Origin: JAWXUD01 sp044432945
Lineage (GTDB): Bacteria > Cyanobacteriota > Vampirovibrionia > Gastranaerophilales > Gastranaerophilaceae
Length of the DNA: 62,763 bases
Assembly (NCBI GenBank): GCA_044432945.1
Contig: JAWXUD010000006.1
Span: 1 to 62,763, forward strand
Direction of reading: 5' to 3'
In this document: piece after piece, positions 42,856 through 50,797 of the stretch
Position numbering within the stretch: position 1 is the first letter of the stretch
Layout: every line of letters begins with the position of its first letter
Notes under the pieces: model-generated
What the model saw: only the letters and a program-made list of their open reading frames with translations
The model's database searches: none
Told to the model about the DNA's origin: nothing
Position numbers and translations under genes: made by a program

Positions 42856-43722
42856 ATGATTTTGAATTTGCTGTCATTATATTTGGATTTTATAGAAATT
42901 GAAAAAGGATTATCCCCAAATACGATTGACGCTTATCGAAGAGATTTAACCGATTTTTTTGATTTTTGCCTGAGCGAAAATGATGATAAAGTCGAAAAAA
43001 TATCACGTAACGATTTCAACCACTATATAAGATTTTTAAGAGAAAACAAGTTTGCACCCACAAGTGTCAACCGAAAAATCGCTTCTTTTAGAGGGTTTTT
43101 CAAATGGGTTTGTGCGAATGAATACTGCTCAACAAATCCTACACTAACTTTAGAGCAACCAAAAATCCCACAAAAATTACCAAAAATTTTAAACTTATCA
43201 GAAATAGAAACAATTTTATCGGCAAATTTAAATAATATAGAAAAACTTATTATCGAACTTTTATATGGTTGCGGATTGAGAGTTTCTGAATTAGTCAATA
43301 TAAATGTTAACGATTTCAATTTAAAAAACAAATTCCTTCGCACTACTGGAAAAGGCGATAAAGAAAGAATTGTACCGCTAGGACAAAAAGCCATCGAAGC
43401 TATTAAAATATTTCTTGAAGAACGAAGCGAGATAACAAATCAAACAACATCTTCGAGTAAAAAATTATTGATAAATCAATCAGGCAAACCTATTTCTCGC
43501 CAAAAAGTTTATGAATTAATACGCTATCAAGGTAAACAGATTAAAAAATCCATCTCGCCCCACACGCTAAGGCACAGTTTCGCAACGCACTTGTTAGAAA
43601 ACGGTGCTGATTTAAGAGTTGTTCAAGAATTATTAGGACACAGCGATGTCGCCACAACCCAATTATATACACACATATCCAAAAAAAGATTAAAACAAGT
43701 ATATTTTGCAATAAATGATTAA
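42856..43722 (+). CDS. Tyrosine site-specific recombinase, XerC/XerD type
   Basis: A 288-residue recombinase of the length and layout of chromosome-dimer-resolving Xer proteins. N-terminal core-binding domain (FIEIEKGLSPNTIDAYRRDL) and catalytic domain with R142 (GLRVSEL), K166 (TGKGDKE), H236/R239 (PHTLRHSFATHLL), H262 (LGHSDVATTQ) and the nucleophile Y271. All five catalytic positions are present. It is not beside an attachment site or phage genes, which supports a housekeeping role. Whether it is XerC or XerD cannot be told here. Confidence 0.9.
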   Translation: MILNLLSLYLDFIEIEKGLSPNTIDAYRRDLTDFFDFCLSENDDKVEKISRNDFNHYIRFLRENKFAPTSVNRKIASFRGFFKWVCANEYCSTNPTLTLEQPKIPQKLPKILNLSEIETILSANLNNIEKLIIELLYGCGLRVSELVNINVNDFNLKNKFLRTTGKGDKERIVPLGQKAIEAIKIFLEERSEITNQTTSSSKKLLINQSGKPISRQKVYELIRYQGKQIKKSISPHTLRHSFATHLLENGADLRVVQELLGHSDVATTQLYTHISKKRLKQVYFAIND

Positions 43723-43740
43723 CCATGGTAATATTCAAAT

Positions 43741-44460
43741 ATGTTAGAATTATATGTAACTGCCTCAGAACAAAATTCTGGTAAAAACTTAATAACAGCA
43801 GGACTTTCAGCAACGATGCAAAGCTTAGGTTACTCAACTGGTGTGTACAAACCCGTTGAATGCGGGATTATCACCAAAAATGGGTTTAATCAATCAAAAG
43901 ATTTGGCGTTTATAAATTATTGTGATCCTAATGTCAAAACAGCGTTTACATATCAATTCGCTTCTAATTCAAATCCTCTTTTAGCATCATTTAACGAAAA
44001 AATAACAATCGATGATGATTTAATCTTGAAGGATTATTTGAATTTTTCAAGCTTTTTAGAATGCTCTATTATTGATGGCGGTGACGGGCTTGCAATCCCT
44101 TATGCAAAAAATATAGTTGAAGAAGATATTATAAGAAAAACAAACGCACCACTGCTTTTAGTGGTTTCACCTAAAGTTGCCTCAATAAATAGTATCTTAA
44201 TATCAATCAATCACGCTATCGCCTCAAATATCAACGTTCGTGGAGTCGTAATTTGTGACTATACAAATGATACTGAAAACATGGACGCAAAGCTTACTCC
44301 AAACCTTGTTGAAGCTTATTCTAACGCAAAAATCCTTGGCACATTGCCAACTTTTGATAATAATAAAGAAATAAAACCAAGCGATTTGATTTCAAGTATA
44401 TTGACAAATATCGACATCGAAAAAGTTTTTGATATTAAAATCGCAAGATTAAGTGAATAA
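43741..44460 (+). CDS. Dethiobiotin synthetase-like P-loop protein
   Basis: A 239-residue BioD-fold protein: LYVTASEQNSGKNLITAGLS (P-loop), SLGYSTGVYKPVECG, and later SIIDGGDGLAIPYAKNIVEE and LLLVVSPKVASINSILISIN. These follow the order of dethiobiotin synthetase, a biotin-pathway ligase. The P-loop departs from the BioD form: Ala8 for the first Gly and Asn16 for the final Thr, with Lys15 kept. No other bio genes are adjacent. It could instead be a related AAA_26-type regulator. A leaderless start is likely: TAATAT (43729-43734), 6 nt, ATG. Confidence 0.6.
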   Translation: MLELYVTASEQNSGKNLITAGLSATMQSLGYSTGVYKPVECGIITKNGFNQSKDLAFINYCDPNVKTAFTYQFASNSNPLLASFNEKITIDDDLILKDYLNFSSFLECSIIDGGDGLAIPYAKNIVEEDIIRKTNAPLLLVVSPKVASINSILISINHAIASNINVRGVVICDYTNDTENMDAKLTPNLVEAYSNAKILGTLPTFDNNKEIKPSDLISSILTNIDIEKVFDIKIARLSE

Positions 44461-44484
44461 ATAGCAAAAAAGTTTAATAAAATA

Positions 44485-45189
44485 TTAAACTTCAGCACTT
44501 CCTTCATTGCTAATTTTTTCTAAAACTTTTCTGCTTCCTTCTTTAGCCTTTGCCAACTCTAAAGCATAACTCGTAGCCTCTTTATCACGAGCAACAGCCT
44601 CTTGCAATCCAACAATTTCATCTAATTTCAAATTGCTTAAATCAGCGTCTGCATCATAATAGAAATATTTTTTAAACAATTTTTGCGATTTTTCATCATA
44701 TCCAGGCAAATTATTTATCAACGAATACCATTTATAAAACTGATGTACCATAAAAAACGGATCGATTTCACCCTCACGCATTACAAACATCGGCTCAGTT
44801 TTTAGCGAAAACTTGCCCAAAATCATTATTGAAAGATAAATCGCACTCAGCCCACTTTGAGGACAAATCAAACCTTCTTCTTCTTGCAGAACAGATAAAA
44901 TCTTATCAGCAAAGCTATTTTTATAAACCTTAGTCCCTTTACTTTCAACAAAAGCCAACAATCTTAACGGCTCACAGTTAGCCGAGCTAACAATCTTTTC
45001 AATACTATCTTTGACAATCGCAACATTTTTAGTCGTTTCAGTGTTCAAAGTCAAAGTAACATTACTAGACATAATCGTTTTTGAGGTTGAATTAACCCCA
45101 CTGGTTTTCAAATGTCCATCAAGCCTCGCTCTGAGCGATTTTTCTTTTAATGATAATATTCGATAAATTATTTTTTGAAACAAGTTCAT
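44485..45189 (-). CDS. Hypothetical protein, helical, no known domain seen
   Basis: 234 residues with a basic N-terminus (FQKIIYRILSLKEKSLRARL), a middle with SGLSAIYLSIMILGKFSLK and FFMVHQFYKWYSLINNLPGY, and a helical, charged tail (VGLQEAVARDKEATSYALEL). There is no signal peptide. The ATG at 45189 is preferred over the GTG at 45213 because minus-strand TATAAT (45196-45201) lies exactly 6 nt upstream. I do not recognise the family. Confidence 0.6.
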   Translation of the reverse strand: MNLFQKIIYRILSLKEKSLRARLDGHLKTSGVNSTSKTIMSSNVTLTLNTETTKNVAIVKDSIEKIVSSANCEPLRLLAFVESKGTKVYKNSFADKILSVLQEEEGLICPQSGLSAIYLSIMILGKFSLKTEPMFVMREGEIDPFFMVHQFYKWYSLINNLPGYDEKSQKLFKKYFYYDADADLSNLKLDEIVGLQEAVARDKEATSYALELAKAKEGSRKVLEKISNEGSAEV

Positions 45190-45242
45190 AAAACCATTAT
45201 ATAACAGTTTCACAAACTTGTTTTCATTTAGTTATATGAAAT

Positions 45243-46268
45243 TTATTGAACACAACGAGCAACTTGTGTTGCTGATGATTTTAAACTTGCAGAGTACCAC
45301 CGTGCGTTTGACGAGTTACTATCAAAATATCTGCTCGCTGCATATTTTTCGTTTATTGGAGTAGATGACCATTGATAAGTCCCCGTTAATGATAAATTCA
45401 TTGCGACAGCTTTTTCTGTATTTAAAACAATATCTCCATGATCAATATACTGATCAGCGTACTCTAATACATCAGTATCAAATAAATAATTATGCAAGGC
45501 CGTTAATTGCTTCTGTGAAGGTAGGATAAAACCTCTTTCTTCACAAGCGTTAATAGCACCAACCCAGTAATCACTACTTAACCCGCTAGTACAGTTAGAT
45601 AATGTAGTACCTGATGAGCAATTAACAGGACTAATTATGGTATCATTCAGTCCCCAACACGTACCCTCGATGTTTACCCCCATAGTAGTGTTAATCGGCA
45701 AAATGTCATTTCCTACAGTGTTTTTACCACTATTACCATTTACATCAGCCAATACCGCAATGCAAGAAGTCGCTTCTGCACGATTAGCACCACCATCATA
45801 AGGGTCTAACCAGTCACAATTTTTATCATAATTGATTATAGCTTTTGTGCCATCAGCAAAAACAGCCCCAACATTCTTTGCAGTAAAATCATTTTCTGGA
45901 GTATAAGACGCAAAATCTTCACCAGTAACTAAATCATCAATATCAATACTTCTATCGCAAGAATCAATCGATGTCGCAGGAAAACAATCGCTCATATCAG
46001 ATGAATCACAAGTTTCATTTATTTTTAAATATTTCCCTAATTCAGCAACAAAGCTTTCGACATCACTATACCCAGTAAGCTTTTCATGAAACCTCATTTG
46101 ATTCATCGCCTCCTCCAATCGCTCTTCAAATAAAAGCTTTTTAGTGGCTAGTGCATTGCTTTGATAGTTGCTCATCAAAGTTGGCATGGTCATCGCCGAA
46201 ACTACACCGATGATACCTAATGTAATCAATACCTCAGCGAGAGTAAAGGCTTTTTCAATTCTAAACAT
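45243..46268 (-). CDS. Prepilin-like surface protein 3
   Basis: A 341-residue paralogue of the proteins at 2711 and 37065. Short leader MFRIEKA, then FTLAEVLITLGIIGVVSAMT; conserved middle (AMNQMRFHEKLTGYSDVESF, FADGTKAIINYDKNCDWLDP, DVNGNSGKNTVGNDILPINT); variable C-terminus with YWVGAINACEERGFILPSQK, YQWSSTP and the final ARCVQ (DUF1566-like). It has a normal AGGAGA ribosome-binding site and no repeat insertion. Divergent from XRE regulator 4. Regulation by that regulator is inferred from the palindromes in its promoter. Confidence 0.8.
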   Translation of the reverse strand: MFRIEKAFTLAEVLITLGIIGVVSAMTMPTLMSNYQSNALATKKLLFEERLEEAMNQMRFHEKLTGYSDVESFVAELGKYLKINETCDSSDMSDCFPATSIDSCDRSIDIDDLVTGEDFASYTPENDFTAKNVGAVFADGTKAIINYDKNCDWLDPYDGGANRAEATSCIAVLADVNGNSGKNTVGNDILPINTTMGVNIEGTCWGLNDTIISPVNCSSGTTLSNCTSGLSSDYWVGAINACEERGFILPSQKQLTALHNYLFDTDVLEYADQYIDHGDIVLNTEKAVAMNLSLTGTYQWSSTPINEKYAASRYFDSNSSNARWYSASLKSSATQVARCVQ

Positions 46269-46366
46269 ATAATTCTCCTTTCATAAATCAATAATTTTCT
46301 ATTTTAAATTATATCCACTATTATAATAGTATGTAATATACTATGTCAATAGTGTAAAATTTTTCA
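46269..46366. promoter_or_regulatory. Divergent promoter with palindromic operators (cassette 4)
   Basis: The prepilin promoter (minus) has TTGACA (46344-46349), 18 bp, TATAAT (46320-46325). The spacer is almost filled by TAGTAT-GTAAT-ATACTA (46327-46343). A perfect ACTATTATAATAGT (46317-46330) covers the -10. For the regulator (plus), TAAAAT (46355-46360) is 6 nt from its ATG. Confidence 0.7.
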
Positions 46367-46588
46367 ATGGAAGAATTTAAGAGCATCTCTAAACAAATTG
46401 GATTAAATTTCCGCCACGCACGAACAAAAAAAGGCTATACTCAAGAAAAATTTGCCGAAATAGCTAACGTTCATGTGAATTATATAGGTAAAATTGAACG
46501 GGGTGAACAAAACCTTACAATCAAGTCCATGGTAGAACTATCAAACTCGCTCAATACCCCAACGAAAGATATATTATCTATAAATTAA
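46367..46588 (+). CDS. XRE-family HTH regulator, paired with prepilin 3
   Basis: A 73-residue single HTH domain (IGLNFRHARTKKGYTQEKFA, EIANVHVNYIGKIERGEQNL). Divergent from prepilin 3 with 98 bp between start codons. The mRNA is probably leaderless. The operator in the shared promoter overlaps its -35 region, which suggests self-repression as well. Confidence 0.85.
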   Translation: MEEFKSISKQIGLNFRHARTKKGYTQEKFAEIANVHVNYIGKIERGEQNLTIKSMVELSNSLNTPTKDILSIN

Positions 46589-46616
46589 GATTATATAAAG
46601 ATCGTACCGAAAACAC

Positions 46617-46667
46617 TTGATTTTTAAACGTTATTGATGTAAAATGTAACTGTGAAATTAATCACGA
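46617..46667 (+). promoter_or_regulatory. adhE promoter with a Rex-like operator
   Basis: TTGATT (46617-46622), exactly 17 bp, TAAAAT (46640-46645). Just downstream, CTGTGAAATTAATCACGA (46650-46667) matches most of the Rex box consensus TTGTGAAATATTTCACAA. Rex is a NADH-sensing repressor, and adhE is a classic Rex target. No rex gene lies in the window. Confidence 0.6.
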
Positions 46668-46717
46668 ATATTTGGTATATAAAAATAAGTAAAAATCGAA
46701 AAAAGGAGATATAACTT

Positions 46718-49384
46718 ATGACTACAAAAAACAAACCCTCTATTGAAAATTTAGAGAAAGCTCTAAAAAGTTCTAACATTGTTGACAGTGTAGAGCAATT
46801 GGAATTGTTGATTGAACGTGTTAAAAAAGCACAAAAAATTTATTCAACATTTTCTCAAGAACAAGTTGATGCAATCTTCAAAGCAGCAGCTACTGCAGCT
46901 GACAAAGCTCGTATCCCATTAGCTAAAATGGCAGTTGAAGAAACTGGCATGGGTGTTATGGAAGATAAAATTATCAAAAATCACTTTGCATCAGAATACA
47001 TTTACAACAAAAATAAAAACACAAAAACTTGTGGCATCGTGAAAGAAGATAAAGTTAACGGTATTAAAATCGTTGCTGAACCTTTGGGCGTTATCGCTGG
47101 TGTTATTCCAACAACAAACCCAACTTCAACAGCTATTTTCAAATCATTAATCGCTTTGAAAACAAGAAACGCAATTATTTTCTCGCCACACCCTAGAGCG
47201 AAAAAATGTACAATTGCAGCAGCTAAATGTGTAATGGACGCAGCAATTGCAGCTGGCGCTCCTGCTGATTTGGTTGGTTGGATTGACGTTCCATCTCTTG
47301 AGTTGACAAACACATTGTTAACACACGATTCAATTAGTTGTATTCTTGCTACAGGTGGACCAGCAATGGTTAAAGCTGCATACTCATCAGGTAAACCAGC
47401 AATCGGTGTTGGTCCTGGTAACGTTCCTGCTATCATTGACGAAACAGCTGATTTAAAAATGGCAGTTTCTTCAATCCTTTTATCAAAAACTTTTGATAAC
47501 GGCATGATTTGTGCATCAGAACAAGCAATCGTTGCTGTTGAATCAGTTTATGAAGAAGTTAAAAAAGAGTTGCAATACAGAGGTGCTTATTTACTAAACA
47601 AAGAAGAAGCTTCAAAAGTTGCTAAAATCATTTTGACTGAAGCTGGTACTGTAAACGCAAAAATCGTTGGTCAACCAGCATACAAAATCGCTGAACTAGC
47701 TGGCGTTACTGTTCCAGAAACTGCTAAAGTTATCATCGGCGAAGCTAAATCAGTTGATAAAAACGATTCTTTCGCTCATGAAAAACTTTCTCCAGTTTTA
47801 GGCTTATACAAAGCTAAAAACTATGAAGAAGCTGTTCAAATGGCTTATGAATTGGTTATGTTGGGCGGAGCTGGTCACTCAGCTGCGTTATATACTGACG
47901 AAAGAAGTCAAGATAGAATTAACTACTTTGCAACAAAAATCCCTACTTGTCGTTTATTAATCAACACTCCATCTTCTCAAGGTGGTATCGGTGACTTATA
48001 CAACTTCAAATTAGAACCATCATTAACTCTTGGTTGTGGTTCTTGGGGTGGCAACGCTGTAAGTGGCAACGTTGGCACAATGAATTTATTAAATTTTAAA
48101 ACTGTTGCTGAAAGGAGAGAAAATATGCTTTGGTTTAGAGTTCCACCAAAAGTTTACTTTAAAAGAGGTGCTACTGAATTAGCACTACGTGAACTAGAAG
48201 GTAAAAAACGTGCTTTTATCGTAACAGATAAATTCTTATTCGATTCAGGTGCTGTTGAAAATATTACAAAAATTCTTGACGAAATCGGTGTTGATCACCA
48301 AGTATTCTTTGACGTAAAACCAGATCCAACTTTGGCTACAATTGCTCAAGCTATGGAAGTTATCAAACCTTACCAACCAGATGTATTCATCGCTTTAGGT
48401 GGCGGTTCTCCAATGGACGCAGCAAAAATCATGTGGTTAATGTATGAACAACCTGAAACTGTATTTGAAGACATTTCAATGAGATTTATGGATATCAGAA
48501 AAAGAATTTGTGAAATTCCTCAATTGGGTGAAAAAGCTACTATGGTTTGTATCCCAACAACTTCAGGTACTGGTTCAGAAGTAACTCCTTTTGCTATCAT
48601 TACAGATGAAAAAACTTCTGTAAAATATGCAATCGCTGATTACGCTTTGACACCAAATATGGCTATCATTGATGCTAACTTCGTAGACGGAATGCCAAAA
48701 GGCTTAACAGCTGCTTCAGGTATTGACGCAATGGTTCACGCTATCGAAGCTTACGTTTCAGCACTAGCTACAAACTTCACTGATTCTAACGCTGTTGAAG
48801 CTTTAAAATTAGTATTCAAACACTTAGAAACATCTTATAACGAAGGTGCATCTAACCCAATCGCAAGAGAAAAAGTTCACTATGCAGCTTGCTTGGCAGG
48901 TATGTCATTTGCTAACTCTTTCTTAGGATTGTGCCACTCTATGGCTCACAAATTGGGTGCAATGTTCCACGTTCCTCACGGTGTGGCAAACGCATTGTTA
49001 ATCAGACAAGTAATCAAATATAACGCTTACGATTGTCCAACAAAACAATGTATTTTCCCACAATACAAATTCCCTAATGCTAAAGCTCGTTATGCTGAAT
49101 TAGCTGACACTTTAAACTTGGGTGGTAAAAACGATGATGAAAAAGTTGAATTATTAATTTCTGCAATCGATAAATTAATGAAATCAGTAAATCTTCCATT
49201 CTCTATCAAAGAATTTGGTGTGAGCGAAGCTGACTTCAACGCTAAATTAGACGAAATGGTTGAATTAGCATTCGATGACCAATGTACTGGTGCAAACCCT
49301 GTATATCCATTGATGAAAGACATCAAACAAATTTATACAGATGCATTCAACGGAACTGTTCAAAACTATTATGTAACAAAATAG
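46718..49384 (+). CDS. adhE: Bifunctional acetaldehyde-CoA/alcohol dehydrogenase
   Basis: An 888-residue fermentative enzyme reducing acetyl-CoA to ethanol in two steps and regenerating NAD+. The N-terminal aldehyde dehydrogenase half has VIPTTNPTSTAIFKSLIALK and the catalytic C265 in FDNGMICASEQ. The linker ERRENMLWF leads to the iron-dependent alcohol dehydrogenase half with ALGGGSPMDAAK, TTSGTGSEVTPFAI, GIDAMVHAIEAYVS and CHSMAHKLGAMFHVPHG. Full length. AAGGAG precedes the ATG and a Rex-like site lies at the promoter. Single-gene unit with its own terminator. Confidence 0.97.
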   Translation: MTTKNKPSIENLEKALKSSNIVDSVEQLELLIERVKKAQKIYSTFSQEQVDAIFKAAATAADKARIPLAKMAVEETGMGVMEDKIIKNHFASEYIYNKNKNTKTCGIVKEDKVNGIKIVAEPLGVIAGVIPTTNPTSTAIFKSLIALKTRNAIIFSPHPRAKKCTIAAAKCVMDAAIAAGAPADLVGWIDVPSLELTNTLLTHDSISCILATGGPAMVKAAYSSGKPAIGVGPGNVPAIIDETADLKMAVSSILLSKTFDNGMICASEQAIVAVESVYEEVKKELQYRGAYLLNKEEASKVAKIILTEAGTVNAKIVGQPAYKIAELAGVTVPETAKVIIGEAKSVDKNDSFAHEKLSPVLGLYKAKNYEEAVQMAYELVMLGGAGHSAALYTDERSQDRINYFATKIPTCRLLINTPSSQGGIGDLYNFKLEPSLTLGCGSWGGNAVSGNVGTMNLLNFKTVAERRENMLWFRVPPKVYFKRGATELALRELEGKKRAFIVTDKFLFDSGAVENITKILDEIGVDHQVFFDVKPDPTLATIAQAMEVIKPYQPDVFIALGGGSPMDAAKIMWLMYEQPETVFEDISMRFMDIRKRICEIPQLGEKATMVCIPTTSGTGSEVTPFAIITDEKTSVKYAIADYALTPNMAIIDANFVDGMPKGLTAASGIDAMVHAIEAYVSALATNFTDSNAVEALKLVFKHLETSYNEGASNPIAREKVHYAACLAGMSFANSFLGLCHSMAHKLGAMFHVPHGVANALLIRQVIKYNAYDCPTKQCIFPQYKFPNAKARYAELADTLNLGGKNDDEKVELLISAIDKLMKSVNLPFSIKEFGVSEADFNAKLDEMVELAFDDQCTGANPVYPLMKDIKQIYTDAFNGTVQNYYVTK

Positions 49385-49406
49385 TTTTTAGCAAATTCGC
49401 AAATCT

Positions 49407-49449
49407 AAAAAACGTCACTTTTGAATTTTGTTCAAAAGTGACGTTTTTT
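49407..49449. terminator. Terminator after adhE
   Basis: A very strong 19-bp perfect stem (AAAAAACGTCACTTTTGAA and complement) with a 5-nt loop and T6. The next gene converges on it. Confidence 0.93.
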
Positions 49450-49481
49450 CATTAGTAATATTTCTACAAAATATAAATCAA

Positions 49482-49697
49482 CTACACATCTCGCAAAAGT
49501 TCTTTTATATCGATATTTAAAGCGTTTGCAATATCAACCATTTTAATAATTGTCGGATTGATTTTTGCAGTTTCAATCAAAATAATTGTATTTCTTGAAA
49601 CGTCAATCATTTCCGCCAACTGTTCCTGAGAAATCTCTCTACGAGTGCGTTCTGCCTTAATATTTAACCCTAAAATTCTTAACCTATTATATGTCAT
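49482..49697 (-). CDS. XRE-family HTH regulator, paired with the decayed prepilin 4
   Basis: A 71-residue single HTH domain (LGLNIKAERTRREISQEQLA, DVSRNTIILIETAKINPTII). The ATG at 49697 is preferred over a TTG at 49703 because minus-strand TAGAAT (49704-49709) is exactly 6 nt upstream. Its divergent partner is a broken prepilin gene, so the regulator has outlived its likely target. Confidence 0.83.
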   Translation of the reverse strand: MTYNRLRILGLNIKAERTRREISQEQLAEMIDVSRNTIILIETAKINPTIIKMVDIANALNIDIKELLRDV

Positions 49698-49822
49698 TTT
49701 CAAATTCTATCCTATTGACTTTTATCGCTACATACAATATACTAATCATGCTGAATATTATATTTGTCAACAAGTATGGTATAAGGTGATAACGGGTGAT
49801 AATATTATGAAGGAAATGAATT
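49698..49822. promoter_or_regulatory. Divergent promoter region (cassette 5)
   Basis: Towards the prepilin remnant: TTGACT (49715-49720), 17 bp, TATACT (49738-49743). AAGGA (49810-49814) precedes the ATG at 49823. TATACT and AGTATGGTATA stretches could be operator arms, but no tidy palindrome is seen. Confidence 0.5.
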
Positions 49823-50162
49823 ATGGCAAAAACGAAGAAAAACTATAACAATACAATTCCCCTCCCCTGGAACGCAAGCGAGCAGAGGCAGAAAGCGAAT
49901 CCGTCTGTTCAAGCGGGAGTAATTCCCCTCCACTGGAGGGGTGGCAACGAAGTTGACGGGGTGGTTTCAATGGCGAAACGTTCTGCGTTTACCCTCGCTG
50001 AGGTGTTGATTACCCTAGGCATCATTGGCGTTGTTTCAGCGATGACGATACCAAATTTGATTAGCAACTATCAAGAGAACGTTTTAGCAACATGTAATTT
50101 ATAATGGTTCTGGCGGTTATTCAAAATCATTCTCAGGCCCAGTTGCACGTTGTGTACAATAA
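49823..50162 (+). pseudogene. Prepilin-like gene 4, internally deleted, with repeat-encoded N-terminus
   Basis: From the ATG at 49823 the frame runs through 49 residues encoded mostly by the long dispersed repeat into SAFTLAEVLITLGIIGVVSA and TIPNLISNYQ, then stops at 50102. Immediately after, in the +1 frame, the DNA encodes YNGSGGYSKSFSGPVARCVQ and a stop, the family's C-terminal end. About 250-300 codons of the middle are missing, so it is a deletion product. The 93-residue N-terminal piece could still be made. Confidence 0.8.
49855..49970 (+). repeat. Dispersed GC-rich repeat, copy E (long form, inside prepilin 4)
   Basis: Two CCCCTCC-type stems joined by GAACGCAAGCGAGCAGAGGC and CCGTCTGTTCAAGCGGGAG, ending GGTGGTTTCA before ATG. 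It is almost identical in its first half to copy D; its second half matches copies A and B. Confidence 0.9.
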
Positions 50163-50192
50163 TCAGACATAGCTTCAAATAAAATAGAAATC

Positions 50193-50225
50193 AATCAGGT
50201 TGGATTAAATCGACCTGATTTTTTG
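50193..50225 (+). terminator. Terminator of the prepilin 4 unit
   Basis: AATCAGGT pairs with ACCTGATT and is followed by TTTTTG. Confidence 0.75.
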
Positions 50226-50346
50226 TCAATCATTTACACGAACGTGATAATCCTGTCATCGTTTCTAAAATTATTTTTGAACCAAAAACTAGGCTAGAAA
50301 AACTTGACAATGATTTTTGTATTTATTATTATAAATAAACAAGGAC

Positions 50347-50417
50347 GGCGACATGGCCAAGTGGTAAGGCAGGAGCCTGCAAAGCTCTTATCCCCAGTTC
50401 GAATCTGGGTGTCGCCT
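50347..50417 (+). tRNA. tRNA-Cys (GCA anticodon)
   Basis: A 71-nt cloverleaf: acceptor GGCGACA with TGTCGCC, anticodon loop CTGCAAA (GCA), T-arm CCCAGTTCGAATCTGGG, discriminator T. CCA is not encoded. Confidence 0.93.
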
Positions 50418-50454
50418 TTTTTGATGAAATTTTTATCTAAATTGAAAAACATAT

Positions 50455-50530
50455 GGGCGGTTGGCGCAGTTGGTAGCGCACTTGATCGACATTCAAGGGG
50501 TCACGTGTTCGAGTCACGTATCGCCCACCA
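50455..50530 (+). tRNA. tRNA-Val (GAC anticodon)
   Basis: A 76-nt cloverleaf with encoded CCA. Acceptor GGGCGGT pairs with ATCGCCC; anticodon arm CTTGA-TCGACAT-TCAAG (GAC); T-arm CACGTGTTCGAGTCACGT with one mismatch. It lies 37 nt after tRNA-Cys. Confidence 0.9.
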
Positions 50531-50538
50531 TTACAATT

Positions 50539-50564
50539 AAGAACCTCTATGAGGTTCTTTTTTT
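50539..50564 (+). terminator. Terminator after the tRNA pair
   Basis: AAGAACCTC-TAT-GAGGTTCTT followed by T6. Confidence 0.92.
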
Positions 50565-50642
50565 GCATATTCACATACGTGACTGGGTGGGGGTTAACTG
50601 GTATTAAGAGATGGGGCTTAAACCTTAAATAACTTCTATTTG

Positions 50643-50664
50643 TCGCCTATTTGGGCGATTTTTT
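50643..50664 (+). terminator. Weak terminator-like hairpin upstream of the transposable element
   Basis: TCGCC (50643-50647) and GGCGA (50654-50658) followed by TTTTTT. The source transcript is unclear. Confidence 0.45.
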
Positions 50665-50697
50665 AATGTTGAGATGGATGGGCTGAATCTTTCACTT

Positions 50698-50715
50698 TTT
50701 TGCACAAAGTTGCAC
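50698..50715 (+). repeat. Candidate transposase-binding site, left copy
   Basis: TTTTGCACAAAGTTGCAC. It matches the inverted copy at 50798-50815 at 16 of 18 positions. A further GTTGCACA half-site is at 50916-50923. Confidence 0.6.
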
Positions 50716-50797
50716 AATAATTCACTTGAAAGTCTTATCCTCGTGATGTTTTTGGGCAAAACTCGCATGGTCTTTAGGTTGTGCTAATTGAAATAAA

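Noticed and set aside
42856..43722. Xer recombinase as the integrase of a genomic island
   Set aside because: Length and motifs match chromosomal XerC/D, and no attachment repeats, tRNA or phage genes lie next to it.
48000..48130. AdhE as two separate genes
   Set aside because: The frame is continuous through the linker and the 888-residue fused form is standard.
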